Origin: Paenibacillus durus ATCC 35681
Lineage (GTDB): Bacteria; Bacillota; Bacilli; Paenibacillales; Paenibacillaceae
NCBI RefSeq assembly: GCF_000993825.1
Contig: NZ_CP011114.1
Location: 744,001-808,000, forward strand
Reading direction: 5' to 3'
Length of the DNA stretch: 64,000 nt
The position numbers were made by a program, and so were the translations under genes. This document shows, piece by piece, positions 45,535-54,290 of this stretch (positions are counted from its first letter, which is position 1; every line of letters starts with the position of its first letter). Under the pieces are notes generated by a model. That model did no database searches. It was not told the origin of the DNA and saw only the letters and a list, made by a program, of their open reading frames with translations.

Positions 45535-46217
45535 TTAGCCTGTTTCAGGCAGTTCAGGATAGCTCACCTTTTGCTTCACTGTCTTCAGGCGAATTGTGAA
45601 AATAGCTCCATTCTCACCGTTCATGGCTGTTACTGTGCCTTGGTGATATTCAATGATTTCTTTGGTAATGGCCAGACCTATGCCTGCATGTCCGTCTTCG
45701 CCCATATAAAAACGTTCGAAAATATGCGGCAGATCCTTCGGATTGATGCCTTTTCCATCATCGGCTATTCGGATGATCACGTTCCCTGCTTCTGTCCTGG
45801 CCTCGATTGCAACGCATGCTCTGGCGTAGCGAATGCAGTTGGAAAGGATATTAATTATCGCGGTTACCAACTTTTCTCTGTCGCCATAGACGCAGACAGG
45901 CGATTTCAGTCCCGAATAGCGGACGGTTTTTTCCTGATTCTGGCCCACCATCTTTACCTGTTCCATGGCCTCTTCCAGCATATCACCGATTTCTACATCC
46001 CGCTTAACCAGCGGCTGCATATCCCGGTCATTGCAAAAGTTCCGCTACTAGAATCATCGGCTTCCGGCTGCGCTGCTTTTCTGAGCTTTTAAACCGGGAT
46101 CAATCAAGGAGCTGACGGCTGAGCGGGAACGGCCAGTCCAATGCTCCTGAGTTCCCTCATTTTGAATACCGAGCCGTAGATTTCTCTTTCAGCTTCTTTG
46201 CGGATATATTGATTCAT
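45535..46217 (-). pseudogene. Decayed sensor histidine kinase, HATPase domain remaining
   Basis: Residues of the intact frame (45535-46020) form a complete C-terminal ATPase domain: N box IINILSNCIRYA, G1 DDGKGINPKDLPHIFERFY and G2 GHAGIGLAITKEII. The frame has no ribosome-binding site and lacks a HisKA domain. Upstream, a 37-codon frame (46104-46217, MNQYIRKEAEREIYGSVFKM) ends in a stop, and a third frame encodes MILVAELLQ, which would fit the end of a HisKA helix. Together they look like one gene broken by stops and frameshifts. No partner response regulator is left in the window. Confidence 0.65.
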
Positions 46218-46600
46218 GTCCGCTCCGGTGAAACCCGATAAAGCAAAGAACTAAGAGACAGAAATACATTCTCTCCAAATACAATGACGATTACTATGGT
46301 CGGATTGTGATGGAGAGTGCGCAATGAACAGCAACCCGGGCCTGCGGCAAGGTCCGGGTTGCTGCCTGTGTCTAAATCGCCCTTAGAGTTGAACAAAAAA
46401 TACATAAAGATATTTTTATTTTTTTGTTTAAAAAACAACGGAAATCGTTTAGAATAAATAAATGAAAGGGCTTACAAAAAAGGTATATCCGCTGAGTCTT
46501 TATGGCTATAATTAATTATATCCCTGATAAAAAAATTTAGGTCCGGCGGTCTAATTTTTTTCCTCTTTTGTGACGATAAGATTATTTAGGAGGGGATCGC

Positions 46601-46756
46601 ATGGAAAAGCAAGAGAATTTGAGACTACCGCTGCAGCAGGAAAGTATGAGAGCACATTCCGAAGGCCGTTTCTCGGCTGGACTTCTGTGGGGAATTCTGA
46701 TCAGCATCCCGTTATGGATTTCGCTGTTAGGCTGGATTATTAGCTTTACGAGATAG
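46601..46756 (+). CDS. 51-aa single-pass membrane peptide
   Basis: An ATG follows AGGAGGGGATCGC, one of the strongest ribosome-binding sites in the window. The 51-residue product has a charged, Gln-rich N-terminus (MEKQENLRLPLQQESMR) and one membrane helix (AGLLWGILISIPLWISLLGWIISF) ending in Thr-Arg. The upstream region 46220-46600 has no other gene. It contains a hairpin GCAACCCGG...CCGGGTTGC (46337-46368) and, at 46528-46561, AAATTTAG...CTAATTTTTTT, which could act as an attenuator. A terminator follows at 46881. I do not recognise the family. Confidence 0.6.
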   Translation: MEKQENLRLPLQQESMRAHSEGRFSAGLLWGILISIPLWISLLGWIISFTR

Positions 46757-46880
46757 TACGACGGAAGATAGCAATAGTACGGTTGAGCCATCCTTATGAA
46801 TTGTAACCGGGAAAGAGAAGCGCGGCATGGGAGCAATATTATGGCGCTTAAGCATAGATAGATAAGAAACGCTCAATAGT

Positions 46881-46924
46881 AAACGGCTTGCACCGCCCGC
46901 TTTAAAGGGAGGTGCAAGCCGTTT
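46881..46924 (+). terminator. Terminator-like hairpin after the 51-aa gene
   Basis: AAACGGCTTGCACC pairs with GGTGCAAGCCGTTT (14 bp perfect), and a T/A-rich tail follows. Confidence 0.75.
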
Positions 46925-46955
46925 ATTTATAAGCAACCGGATATTGTTCTAGGAT

Positions 46956-46991
46956 AAGGCCGCCCCTTACGGTATGCGAAAGGGCGGCCTT
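46956..46991 (-). terminator. Terminator-like hairpin after the ABC-F gene
   Basis: AAGGCCGCCC pairs with GGGCGGCCTT directly after the ABC-F stop codon on the minus strand; the T-run is poor. Confidence 0.65.
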
Positions 46992-46994
46992 GAA

Positions 46995-48959
46995 TTATTG
47001 GCCGGAACTGTCCAGCCACGCTACGTATAACGCGTCGAGCTTGGACTGCAGCGCTTCACGCTCAGCGTACAGCCCGGCTAGCCGGTCGGCATCGCTGCTC
47101 AGCTGCGGGTCCAGCATCCGTGCTTCGATGGCTTGGAGCAGCTTCTCGCCCTCGGCAATCTCGCTTTCCCACTCAGCGGCAGAGCGGGCGTTCCGGGAGC
47201 GGACCGAACCGCTCCCGCCCTGCGCCCCGCCAGGCTTCGTCTCTGGTGCCGCCACATTTCTTGCCGAAGCTGCTTTCCCGGGGCTTGTATACGCCCCGCT
47301 CTCGGCAGATGCGGCGGCAAGCGTAGACGCTTGTTCCGCACGCTTCTCTTTGAAGTACTCATAATTGCCCGGGAATACGGAGAGAGTTCCGTCTTCCAAG
47401 GCCCAGATGCTGCGGAAGCAGCGGTTGATGAAATAGCGGTCGTGCGACACCGCGAGCACTGTGCCGGGAAATTCCTCCAGCGCATCCTCCAGCGCTTCCC
47501 TAGAGTCAATGTCAAGGTGGTTGGTCGGCTCGTCGAGGATGAGCAGGTTGGGCCGCCGGTGCATGAGCACGGCGAAGCGCAGCCGGGTCCATTCTCCGCC
47601 GGACAGTCCCGCGACGCTCTTGAACACATCGCTGCCGTAAAAGAGGAACCTGGCCAGCTGTCCCCGCGCTTCGCCTTCCTCCATGCCGGCCTGTTCGCGG
47701 AAATACTTCAGCACGGACTGGCCGGCATCCTCGGGCACGGCTTCCTGGGCAAGGTAGCCGACCGCTGTCCGCGAGCCAAGCGCGCAGCTTCCCTCGTCCG
47801 GCTGCTCCAGTCCGAGTATGATGCGCAGCAGCGTGCTTTTGCCCGCGCCGTTGCCGCCGATCAGCGCGGTCGTCTCGCCGTAGCGCAGCACGCCGCCGGC
47901 CTCCGTGAACAGCGTCCGCTGTCCGTAGCGCTTGCCGACGCTGTCAAGCACAAGCACCCGGTTGCCCGAGCGGTCCTGCTGCTCAAGCTGTAAATCCATC
48001 GCTTTGCGCTCCAGGATCGGCCGCTTGATTTTGACCATCCGGTCCAGCGCCTTTTGCATCGACGCGGCCCGGCGGTGAAAGGAAGGATTAGGCGGATTGG
48101 CGTTGTTGCCCCATTCGATCAGCCGTTTGATGCTTTCCTGCATTTTTTTAATTTTTTTCTGCTGCTCCTGGTAGTCGGCGAACTGCTGAAGCAGTCTAGC
48201 TTCTTTCTCGGCCTGATAGCCGGTGTAGCCGGTGTGATAGGTGACGGCCTCGCCGTCTTCGATCTCAACGATCTTTGTGACGACGGCGTCAAGGAAGTAG
48301 CGGTCGTGAGAAATAACAACTACCGTGCCGTCATAGTCTCTCAGGAATTGCTCCAGCCATTCGATGGCGGCCATATCCAGATGGTTCGTCGGCTCGTCGA
48401 GCAGCAGCACATCCGGACGGAGCAGCAGCAGTGCCGCCAGCCCGACCTTCGTCTTCTCCCCGCCGGAGAGGGAAGAGAAGGCGCGCTCAAACTGCTCGCC
48501 GCCGATCCCAAGTCCCGAGGACACCCGCTGGATATCGGATTCCATTTCATAGCCGCCGGCCGTTTCGAATTTCTCCTGCAGCAAGCCGTACTCGCGCAGC
48601 AGCGCAGTCATCCGCGCTTCGCCGTCAGCGCCGGGGTCCGACATCTCCCGCTCAAGCTCCCGCAGCCGCCGCTGCCACGCCAACGGCTCGGCGAAGCTGC
48701 GCTGAAGGACGGCGTTCACCGTGTCCTCGCCGCCTTCCTGAATTTGGGCCAGCAGTCCGACGACGCTGCCTTTACGAATGGCGATTTGCCCCGAGTCGGG
48801 TGCTTCTTCGCCGCCCAGAAGGCGGAACAAGGTCGTTTTGCCGGAGCCGTTGCGGCCGATGAGGCCAACCTTTTCGCCCTGGCGGACGGAAAATGAGACA
48901 TCGCTCAGCACTAGCTGGGCACCGTGGTATTTTTGCACATTTTGACATTGAATAATCAT
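46995..48959 (-). CDS. ABC-F family ATPase (ribosome-associated)
   Basis: This 654-residue protein has two ABC ATPase domains and no membrane segment, the hallmark of ABC-F proteins that act on the ribosome (translation factors or antibiotic-protection proteins). Domain 1 has Walker A GRNGSGKTTLF (about 35-45) and signature LSGGEKTKVGLA. The basic linker (about 235-310) is the P-site tRNA interaction motif region. Domain 2 has [11 protein letters not shown] and signature LSGGEWTRLRFA. A C-terminal coiled coil (about 590-650) resembles YdiF/Uup-type proteins. AAAGGAG precedes the start. A leader ORF and terminator lie upstream, which hints at antibiotic-responsive attenuation. Confidence 0.9.
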   Translation of the reverse strand: MIIQCQNVQKYHGAQLVLSDVSFSVRQGEKVGLIGRNGSGKTTLFRLLGGEEAPDSGQIAIRKGSVVGLLAQIQEGGEDTVNAVLQRSFAEPLAWQRRLRELEREMSDPGADGEARMTALLREYGLLQEKFETAGGYEMESDIQRVSSGLGIGGEQFERAFSSLSGGEKTKVGLAALLLLRPDVLLLDEPTNHLDMAAIEWLEQFLRDYDGTVVVISHDRYFLDAVVTKIVEIEDGEAVTYHTGYTGYQAEKEARLLQQFADYQEQQKKIKKMQESIKRLIEWGNNANPPNPSFHRRAASMQKALDRMVKIKRPILERKAMDLQLEQQDRSGNRVLVLDSVGKRYGQRTLFTEAGGVLRYGETTALIGGNGAGKSTLLRIILGLEQPDEGSCALGSRTAVGYLAQEAVPEDAGQSVLKYFREQAGMEEGEARGQLARFLFYGSDVFKSVAGLSGGEWTRLRFAVLMHRRPNLLILDEPTNHLDIDSREALEDALEEFPGTVLAVSHDRYFINRCFRSIWALEDGTLSVFPGNYEYFKEKRAEQASTLAAASAESGAYTSPGKAASARNVAAPETKPGGAQGGSGSVRSRNARSAAEWESEIAEGEKLLQAIEARMLDPQLSSDADRLAGLYAEREALQSKLDALYVAWLDSSGQ

Positions 48960-49055
48960 AGGGATTCTCCTTTAACAGCTTCAGCGGCGTGAGAAGCCGA
49001 AGAGCTTGGGATATCAAAGGAAACGCCCCTGCCATCTTACGTGGAAGGACAACAT

Positions 49056-49089
49056 AAAAAGACCGCAGGGAAACGTTCCCCGCGGCCTT
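49056..49089 (-). terminator. Leader terminator ahead of the ABC-F gene
   Basis: On the minus strand GGCCGCGGGGAA pairs with TTCCCTGCGGTC and five T follow. It lies between the leader ORF and the ABC-F gene, in the position of an attenuator. A second paired segment (AGCTCTTCGGC with GCCGCTGAAGCT, about 48976-49005) lies between this terminator and the ABC-F start. Confidence 0.75.
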
Positions 49090-49106
49090 GTTCGTCCGTG
49101 TCCGGT

Positions 49107-49271
49107 TTAAGGTTGACGGTCGGAAGGCAGGAAAGACATTTCTGGGTAGCCGGGCGTTATGATTTTGGCAAAAAAGGACAGACCTCTCCCGTTAACGCCA
49201 AAAGCATGAACGATGCCTGCCATTGCGATAGGCAAACGGCCGACCATGTTACCCAGACCTTCATAATTCAT
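49107..49271 (-). CDS. 54-codon leader ORF upstream of the ABC-F gene
   Basis: This small frame has a very strong site (GGGAGGTGAGGAAAG before ATG) and an upstream promoter candidate on the minus strand (TTGCTA-N17-TAATAT, 49306-49334). The product begins MNYEGLGNMVGRLPIAMAGI and has a mildly hydrophobic middle (GLSFFAKIITPGYP). It ends 18 bases before a terminator. It may be a regulatory leader peptide whose translation controls readthrough into the ABC-F gene, or a small protein in its own right. I do not recognise its sequence. Confidence 0.55.
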   Translation of the reverse strand: MNYEGLGNMVGRLPIAMAGIVHAFGVNGRGLSFFAKIITPGYPEMSFLPSDRQP

Positions 49272-49470
49272 CTTTCCTCACCTCCCTCTTAACAAAGTTA
49301 CCTTCATATTAAACAAAAAATTTACAGTTAGCAAGCATCATTTTCCGGAAAAAGTCAAAACGCGATCCGCTCCGTCTCCGATTAATTGCATACCCATCGT
49401 TATTGTTCGATATGAATGGGGTATGGGCAGCCAAGACGCCCCATCTCGGCAATTAGAAGGAGGAAGGCAC

Positions 49471-49851
49471 ATGGCTTTTTTCGACGGTCTGCTCGGCAAT
49501 GCGTCTCAGATTGATCTCAATGAGGCCCGCAAAGAATTCGGAAAAATTTTGGCTCCGGGGGAACAAATCGAACGGGCGTACCGGCTGATCCGCGACATGT
49601 TCATTTTTACGGATAAACGGCTCATACTGATCGACAAGCAGGGCATGACCGGCAAAAAGATCGCATACCACTCCATCCCCTATAAAAGCATTACGCATTA
49701 TTCCGTGGAGACGGCGGGACATTTCGATCTGGATGCGGAACTGTATCTTTTCGTGTCCGGCAGCACGATGCCGCTCAAAAAAACGTTCAACAAGAGCGTG
49801 AATATTTACGAGGTGCAGGCGGTGCTGTCCCAGTATATTTTGAAGCCCTAA
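49471..49851 (+). CDS. PH-domain-like protein (bPH family)
   Basis: This 126-residue cytosolic protein is a single bacterial PH-like domain: MAFFDGLLGNASQIDLNE, then GEQIERAYRLIRDMFIFTDKRLILIDKQGMTGKKIAYHSIPYKSITHYSVETAG. The family is widespread in Bacilli and its role is unknown. Start: ATG 49471 after GAAGGAGGAAGG. It stands alone, facing the chromate transporter genes. Confidence 0.85.
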   Translation: MAFFDGLLGNASQIDLNEARKEFGKILAPGEQIERAYRLIRDMFIFTDKRLILIDKQGMTGKKIAYHSIPYKSITHYSVETAGHFDLDAELYLFVSGSTMPLKKTFNKSVNIYEVQAVLSQYILKP

Positions 49852-49852
49852 C

Positions 49853-49894
49853 TAAAAAACGGCCGCGTATCCCTTTGCAGGGCCGCGAACCGTT
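49853..49894 (-). terminator. Rho-independent terminator of the chromate transporter genes
   Basis: On the minus strand AACGG-CGCG pairs with CGCG-CCGTT, followed by six T. Confidence 0.75.
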
Positions 49895-49903
49895 GTCGTG
49901 CCG

Positions 49904-50443
49904 TTATACCCAGTACCGGAGAATAAATCCTCCATAGATAAAAGCAGCCAAAATGACGAGTGCAGGGTGGATCTTGCGCCGTTCCATCGCCCAAAAGGAG
50001 ATCGCAGCGATAATCAGAGTCTGCCAAATGCCTATGGAGGCCAGCGGCCCTTTGCTCATCTGCCAGGTCAAAATGACCATCATAATTGCGATGACCGGTT
50101 GAACCAGAAGCGTCATACCTTTGACGACCGAGGACTGCCGGTATTTCTGGAGCAGGCGGATCATCGCGATCAGGGCGGCGGCGGAAGGCAGCACGGTGGC
50201 CAGAAGCGCCAGAATCGCTCCAACCCAGCCGTAGATTTCAAAGCCGACATAAGCCGCTACTTTGGTGGCGATTGGTCCGGGGAGCGCGTTACCCAGCGCT
50301 AGCATGTTGGAAAACTCAGAGTTACTCAGCCAATGATAATGCGGTACGATTTCTGTATACATCAGCGGGATGGAGGAAGGACCTCCGCCGTATCCCAGCA
50401 GATTGGCGATAAAAAAGCCTATAATCAGATCTAGCCATTCCAT
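49904..50443 (-). CDS. Chromate transporter, short-chain subunit B
   Basis: This 179-residue membrane protein has one CHR domain with five to six helices and the family loops GYGGGPSSIPLM and LALGNALPGPIATKVAAYVG. It pairs with the next upstream gene; short-chain CHR proteins work as two-gene transporters (as B. subtilis ywrA-ywrB). Its ATG follows the stop codon of the partner directly (TAGATG). Confidence 0.88.
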   Translation of the reverse strand: MEWLDLIIGFFIANLLGYGGGPSSIPLMYTEIVPHYHWLSNSEFSNMLALGNALPGPIATKVAAYVGFEIYGWVGAILALLATVLPSAAALIAMIRLLQKYRQSSVVKGMTLLVQPVIAIMMVILTWQMSKGPLASIGIWQTLIIAAISFWAMERRKIHPALVILAAFIYGGFILRYWV

Positions 50444-51037
50444 CTAAGGCGTCCCTCCATTTCGTTCCTGTTTGCGGCGGAGACTGGCCACAGCCCGGTA
50501 ATGCACCGTACCGTAAGCGAGAAACAGCACGATGACGATGGCCGGATGAACATGCAGCACTTGAAGCAGCAGCAGGGCTAGCAGCATAAAGGCGATGCCG
50601 GCTGCGATGCCGAGCCCCTTGACTGCTTTTTTCGCAAATTCATAAGCCATTACCCCGAGCATAACGGCGATAACGGGCGAGACGGCGGCAATCATTCCCT
50701 TAACGACCTTGGAGCCTGCCAGGTAATTGACGGCGGACAGCAGCAGGAGCATGGCAAGAACGCTCGGTAAAATATGTGCAACTACGGCGAAGAACGCTCC
50801 CAGGCCCCCTGCGCGTTTGTATCCTAAGTAAGCGGCCATTTTGGTGGCGATCGGTCCGGGAAGGGCGTTGGCCAGCGCCAGCGTTTCCCCGAATTCTTCG
50901 TCGCTGATCCAGCGGTAGCGGATTACGGCGTCATGGCGGATCAACGGGATGACCGAGGGGCCCCCTCCGTAGCCGAGAATTCCGGTGCGGACCATTGAGA
51001 CTCCAAGCTCTATATAGTCCTTGTTCATTGGTTTCAA
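50444..51037 (-). CDS. Chromate transporter, short-chain subunit A
   Basis: This 197-residue membrane protein has one CHR domain (GILGYGGGPSVIPLIRHDAV and LALANALPGPIATKMAAYLG). It is predicted to export chromate or a related anion together with the downstream subunit. I favour the TTG at 51037, six bases after GGAGG; an ATG three codons later lies too far from the site. No regulator (ChrS/PadR type) lies beside it. Confidence 0.86.
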   Translation of the reverse strand: MKPMNKDYIELGVSMVRTGILGYGGGPSVIPLIRHDAVIRYRWISDEEFGETLALANALPGPIATKMAAYLGYKRAGGLGAFFAVVAHILPSVLAMLLLLSAVNYLAGSKVVKGMIAAVSPVIAVMLGVMAYEFAKKAVKGLGIAAGIAFMLLALLLLQVLHVHPAIVIVLFLAYGTVHYRAVASLRRKQERNGGTP

Positions 51038-51347
51038 ACCGTTTCCTCCTTATGTTGTCAAAAGTACATTATATACAAACCGTATGAATACCCCAACATT
51101 ATATTTCTTTTTGCATCCGCCGAGTGATAACTTTGTGCATGGCTCACAAATCAGGCGTGCAGCATTAGCGTTCTATGCGCTTCCGGTTGACTTCAAGCAG
51201 CCGTGTAAGGTTAAATGACAATAATTCATTTGGCTAATGCCTTTTATGTCGGTTTTGCAAAACATAAAGCCTACGCTTACGATGCCAGTTTTGCTGAAGC
51301 CCATTCAGGAAGTAAATTCACCTAGCAAAACTTTTAGGAGGATCAAA
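51038..51347. other. Intergenic region before the purine island, no gene
   Basis: This 310-base gap separates divergent transcription units. I see no ORF with a ribosome-binding site. It contains ATTCATTTGGCTAATG (51226-51241), which resembles but does not match the B. subtilis PucR motif. Confidence 0.4.
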
Positions 51348-52925
51348 ATGATAAAACGACCGGTGACCGGCACGAAAACGATGGTAGTCAGCCCGCACCA
51401 TTTGGCGTCCGCTGCGGGAGCGCGGATTCTGCAAAAGGGCGGCAACGCATTTGACGCTGCGGTGGCTGTCAGCTCGGCGCTTGCGGTCGTCTACCCGCAT
51501 ATGACGGGCCTTGGAGGCGATGCGTTCTGGCTGGCTTACAGCGCCGATGAAGGCCGCGTTCAGGCCTACAACGGCAGCGGCCGTTCGGGGTACGGAGTAC
51601 ACCGGGGCCGCTACGCCGGAGAGGCCGCGATCCCGCGAAGAGGTGTACGCAGCGCGATAACGGTGCCCGGCATGGTGGACAGCTGGGATGCGATCCTGAG
51701 CCGGTACGGCCGCCTTCCGCTGGCGGAGGTGCTGGAGGCCGCAATCGATTACGCGGCCGGAGGCTTTCCGCTGTCGCCGGACCAGCACGCCAACACGATA
51801 CATGCCGGTGCAGCGCTGTCTCCCGAAGCGGCGGCCATCTATATGCCGGGCGGACGGATTCCAAGGCCCGGGGAGAAGTTCGTACAGCAGGAATTAGCCC
51901 GCACGCTGTCTATTCTGGCCGCCGGGGGGCGTGACGCCTTCTACAAAGGAGAAATCGCCAAGGCCATCTGCGACGGCATGGCAGAGGCCGGCGGATATTT
52001 GATCCCCGAGGATTTTGCCGATCACCGGGGCAACTGGTGCGATCCGATCTCATCGGATTATCACGGGTACACCATCTATCAGGCTCCGCCCAATTCTCAG
52101 GGATTCGCCGGGCTGATGGCGCTGAATATATTGGAGCGCTTTAACTTTGCAGGAATCCCGCATGGTTCTTATGAATATTATCATCTGCTTGTTGAGGCGA
52201 TAAAGGCCAGCTTCCGCGACCGCGACGCCGTGCTCACCGATCCGGAATTCAATGAGATTCCGCTGGACCGGCTGCTGGATAAGACATACGCCGCAGAGCT
52301 TGCCGCGTCCATTTCGCCCGGCAGGGCGGCCGATCTGGCCAGTGAGCCGACTGGCCGGGACACAGCCTACGCGGCGGTCGTGGATGCGGAAGGCAACGCG
52401 GTTTCCTTCATTCAAAGCCTGTACTTCGAATTCGGGTCGGGAGCCGCTCCGGGCGGCACCGGCGTTCTGCTTCAGAACCGGGGCTCCTTCTTTTCGCTGG
52501 ACCCGGCGGCCGTCAACACGCTGGAGCCGCATAAGCGCACCTTCCATACACTGATGCCGGCGATGGCTTGCCGGGACGGCAAGCCCGCCATCCTGTACGG
52601 CACACAGGGCGGCGAGGGACAGCCGCAGACTCAGACGCTGCTGCTGACAAGAATGCTGCATTACGGAATGAATCCCCAGCAGGCGGTAGATGAGCCGCGG
52701 TTCGTCTGGGGAAGAACTTGGGGCGAGCCGACCCAGGAGCTGACCGTGGAGGGCAGAGTGGAGGACGCGGTGCTGGAAAAATTGGCGGCAGCTGGCCATA
52801 AGGTCCGGAAAGTGGCAGACTATGACGGATTAGCTGGCCACGCCCATGTGATCTCCATCGATGACAACGGCTACCGCAGCGGCGGCACCGACCCGCGCTG
52901 TGACGGAGCCGCCATCGGCTGGTAA
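51348..52925 (+). CDS. Gamma-glutamyltransferase-family Ntn hydrolase, HpxW (oxamate amidohydrolase)-like
   Basis: This 525-residue protein has the GGT fold. Its start, SPHHLASAAGARILQKGGNAFDAAVAVSSALAVVYPHMTGLGGDAFWL, resembles Klebsiella HpxW more than true glutamyltranspeptidases. The autocatalytic nucleophile is the Thr in GRDTAYAAVVDAEGNAVSF (about residue 340), after which the chain would split into two subunits. No signal peptide is visible, again unlike secreted GGT. Position beside an amidase, PucR, XdhC and OHCU decarboxylase points to purine breakdown, perhaps oxamate hydrolysis. The start at 51348 follows AGGAGG. Substrate is inferred. Confidence 0.8.
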   Translation: MIKRPVTGTKTMVVSPHHLASAAGARILQKGGNAFDAAVAVSSALAVVYPHMTGLGGDAFWLAYSADEGRVQAYNGSGRSGYGVHRGRYAGEAAIPRRGVRSAITVPGMVDSWDAILSRYGRLPLAEVLEAAIDYAAGGFPLSPDQHANTIHAGAALSPEAAAIYMPGGRIPRPGEKFVQQELARTLSILAAGGRDAFYKGEIAKAICDGMAEAGGYLIPEDFADHRGNWCDPISSDYHGYTIYQAPPNSQGFAGLMALNILERFNFAGIPHGSYEYYHLLVEAIKASFRDRDAVLTDPEFNEIPLDRLLDKTYAAELAASISPGRAADLASEPTGRDTAYAAVVDAEGNAVSFIQSLYFEFGSGAAPGGTGVLLQNRGSFFSLDPAAVNTLEPHKRTFHTLMPAMACRDGKPAILYGTQGGEGQPQTQTLLLTRMLHYGMNPQQAVDEPRFVWGRTWGEPTQELTVEGRVEDAVLEKLAAAGHKVRKVADYDGLAGHAHVISIDDNGYRSGGTDPRCDGAAIGW

Positions 52926-53028
52926 CGGCAAGCATTGGAAATGGGAAACAGTCGCAGGATTACAGTCCGGACAATAGAAGTTGCGGATTTTAGAATAAAG
53001 GAACGAAAGTGAGAGGAGGGAAGGACAG

Positions 53029-54270
53029 ATGGAATTGGACAACCGGTATGGAGCATTTATCGATCCGGGACTTGAGGTATCGCCGCTTGCGCGCGGACCT
53101 TTGGACGGATTGACCTTTGCGGTCAAAGACGTCTTTGCGGTCAAGGGCCATGTCTCGTCGGCAGGCAACCCGGATTGGCTGCGCAGTCATCCGGCGGCGG
53201 AAGAGCATGCCGCAGCGGTTCGCAGTCTACTGCTTGCGGGGGCCGCTCTTAAAGGCGCGGCCCACACGGATGAGCTGATGTACAGCCTTGGCGGGGAAAA
53301 TATTCATTACGGCACGCCGGTGAATCCGCGGGGCGCGGGGAGAATTCCCGGCGGTTCTTCCAGCGGCTCGGCAGTCGCGGTCGCGGCGGGGAGCGTAGAC
53401 TTCGCGCTCGGGACGGATACGGGCGGCTCTGTCCGTGTACCGTCCGCATACTGCGGTATTTACGGCTTTCGGCCGAGTCATGGAGCGGTTGATATGAATG
53501 GCGTTATCCCGCTTGCGTCGCAGTTTGATACCGTCGGCTGGATGGCAGGCAGCCCCGGACTTTTGCATAGGGTCGGCAGGGTGCTGCTCGGCGGAGCGGG
53601 CGAAGGAGAAAGCCAGGGTGAGCCTGCCCCAGGCTCTGCGGCATCATCAGCCCAAGCAGCGAGGGTTCAGATTGACACGCTGTTCATCCCAGAGGATGCC
53701 TGGGCGCTGACGGAACCGGAAAGCGAAGGGGAATTAACCGGCGCCCTGAAGGTTCTGCAAGCCGGCGCCGCGAGAAGCGTGCAGACCGAAGCGGCTCCGG
53801 AAGGACTGAAGGCGTGGATGGATGCATTTCGGGAGCTTCAGGGCAGTGAAATATGGGAAACGCATGGAAGCTGGGTACGTAAGGAACACCCGACCTTTGC
53901 GCCGGATATTGCAGCACGCTTTAAACTTGCGGAAGAACTGCACGGCCGCAATCTTTCAGCCGCGGCCTCGCTTCGTAAGGAAGTTACCGCCCGGCTCCGC
54001 AATCTGCTTGGTGAGAACGGTGTGCTGGTTATTCCGACAGTGCCGGGTCCCGCACCGCTTGCCGGCGGCGACGCGGCGCAGCTTGAGTTTAACCGCAGTG
54101 GAGCCATGTCGCTCTGCTGTATCGCAGGTCTGACTGGTCTTCCGCAGATCACGCTTCCGGTGAGCGGTCCTGGCGGTCTTTCGCTCGGACTGTCCGTCAT
54201 CGGCGGCTTTGGCCAGGACCTGCGCTTGCTGGCATGGGTAAATGAGATCTGGAAGCCGGCGCTTGTTTAA
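53029..54270 (+). CDS. Amidase-signature hydrolase of the purine island
   Basis: This 413-residue amidase-signature enzyme has the catalytic triad region: Lys in LTFAVKDVFAVKG (about residue 32), the Gly/Ser-rich GGSSSGSAVAVAAG (about 109-122) and the nucleophile in GTDTGGSVRVPSAYCGIYGFRPSHG (about 130). It is shorter than GatA (about 485 residues). In Klebsiella the hpxWXYZ set also combines a GGT-like protein with an amidase of the AtzE/GatA type, so this pair may process ureide or oxamate intermediates. It follows the GGT-like gene by 103 bases and ends at a terminator. Confidence 0.82.
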   Translation: MELDNRYGAFIDPGLEVSPLARGPLDGLTFAVKDVFAVKGHVSSAGNPDWLRSHPAAEEHAAAVRSLLLAGAALKGAAHTDELMYSLGGENIHYGTPVNPRGAGRIPGGSSSGSAVAVAAGSVDFALGTDTGGSVRVPSAYCGIYGFRPSHGAVDMNGVIPLASQFDTVGWMAGSPGLLHRVGRVLLGGAGEGESQGEPAPGSAASSAQAARVQIDTLFIPEDAWALTEPESEGELTGALKVLQAGAARSVQTEAAPEGLKAWMDAFRELQGSEIWETHGSWVRKEHPTFAPDIAARFKLAEELHGRNLSAAASLRKEVTARLRNLLGENGVLVIPTVPGPAPLAGGDAAQLEFNRSGAMSLCCIAGLTGLPQITLPVSGPGGLSLGLSVIGGFGQDLRLLAWVNEIWKPALV

Positions 54271-54290
54271 TCAATTGTTTTATACAGATG

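Noticed and set aside
47133..47993. 286-codon plus-strand frame inside the ABC-F gene
   Set aside because: High G+C creates long antisense frames here; no ribosome-binding site and no recognisable domain.
49041..49292. 83-codon plus-strand frame upstream of the PH-domain gene
   Set aside because: It is opposite the better supported minus-strand leader ORF and lacks its own ribosome-binding site.
51226..51241. Possible PucR-binding site before the GGT-like gene
   Set aside because: ATTCATTTGGCTAATG is close to the B. subtilis WWWCNTTGGTTAA motif but needs an extra base and a mismatch.
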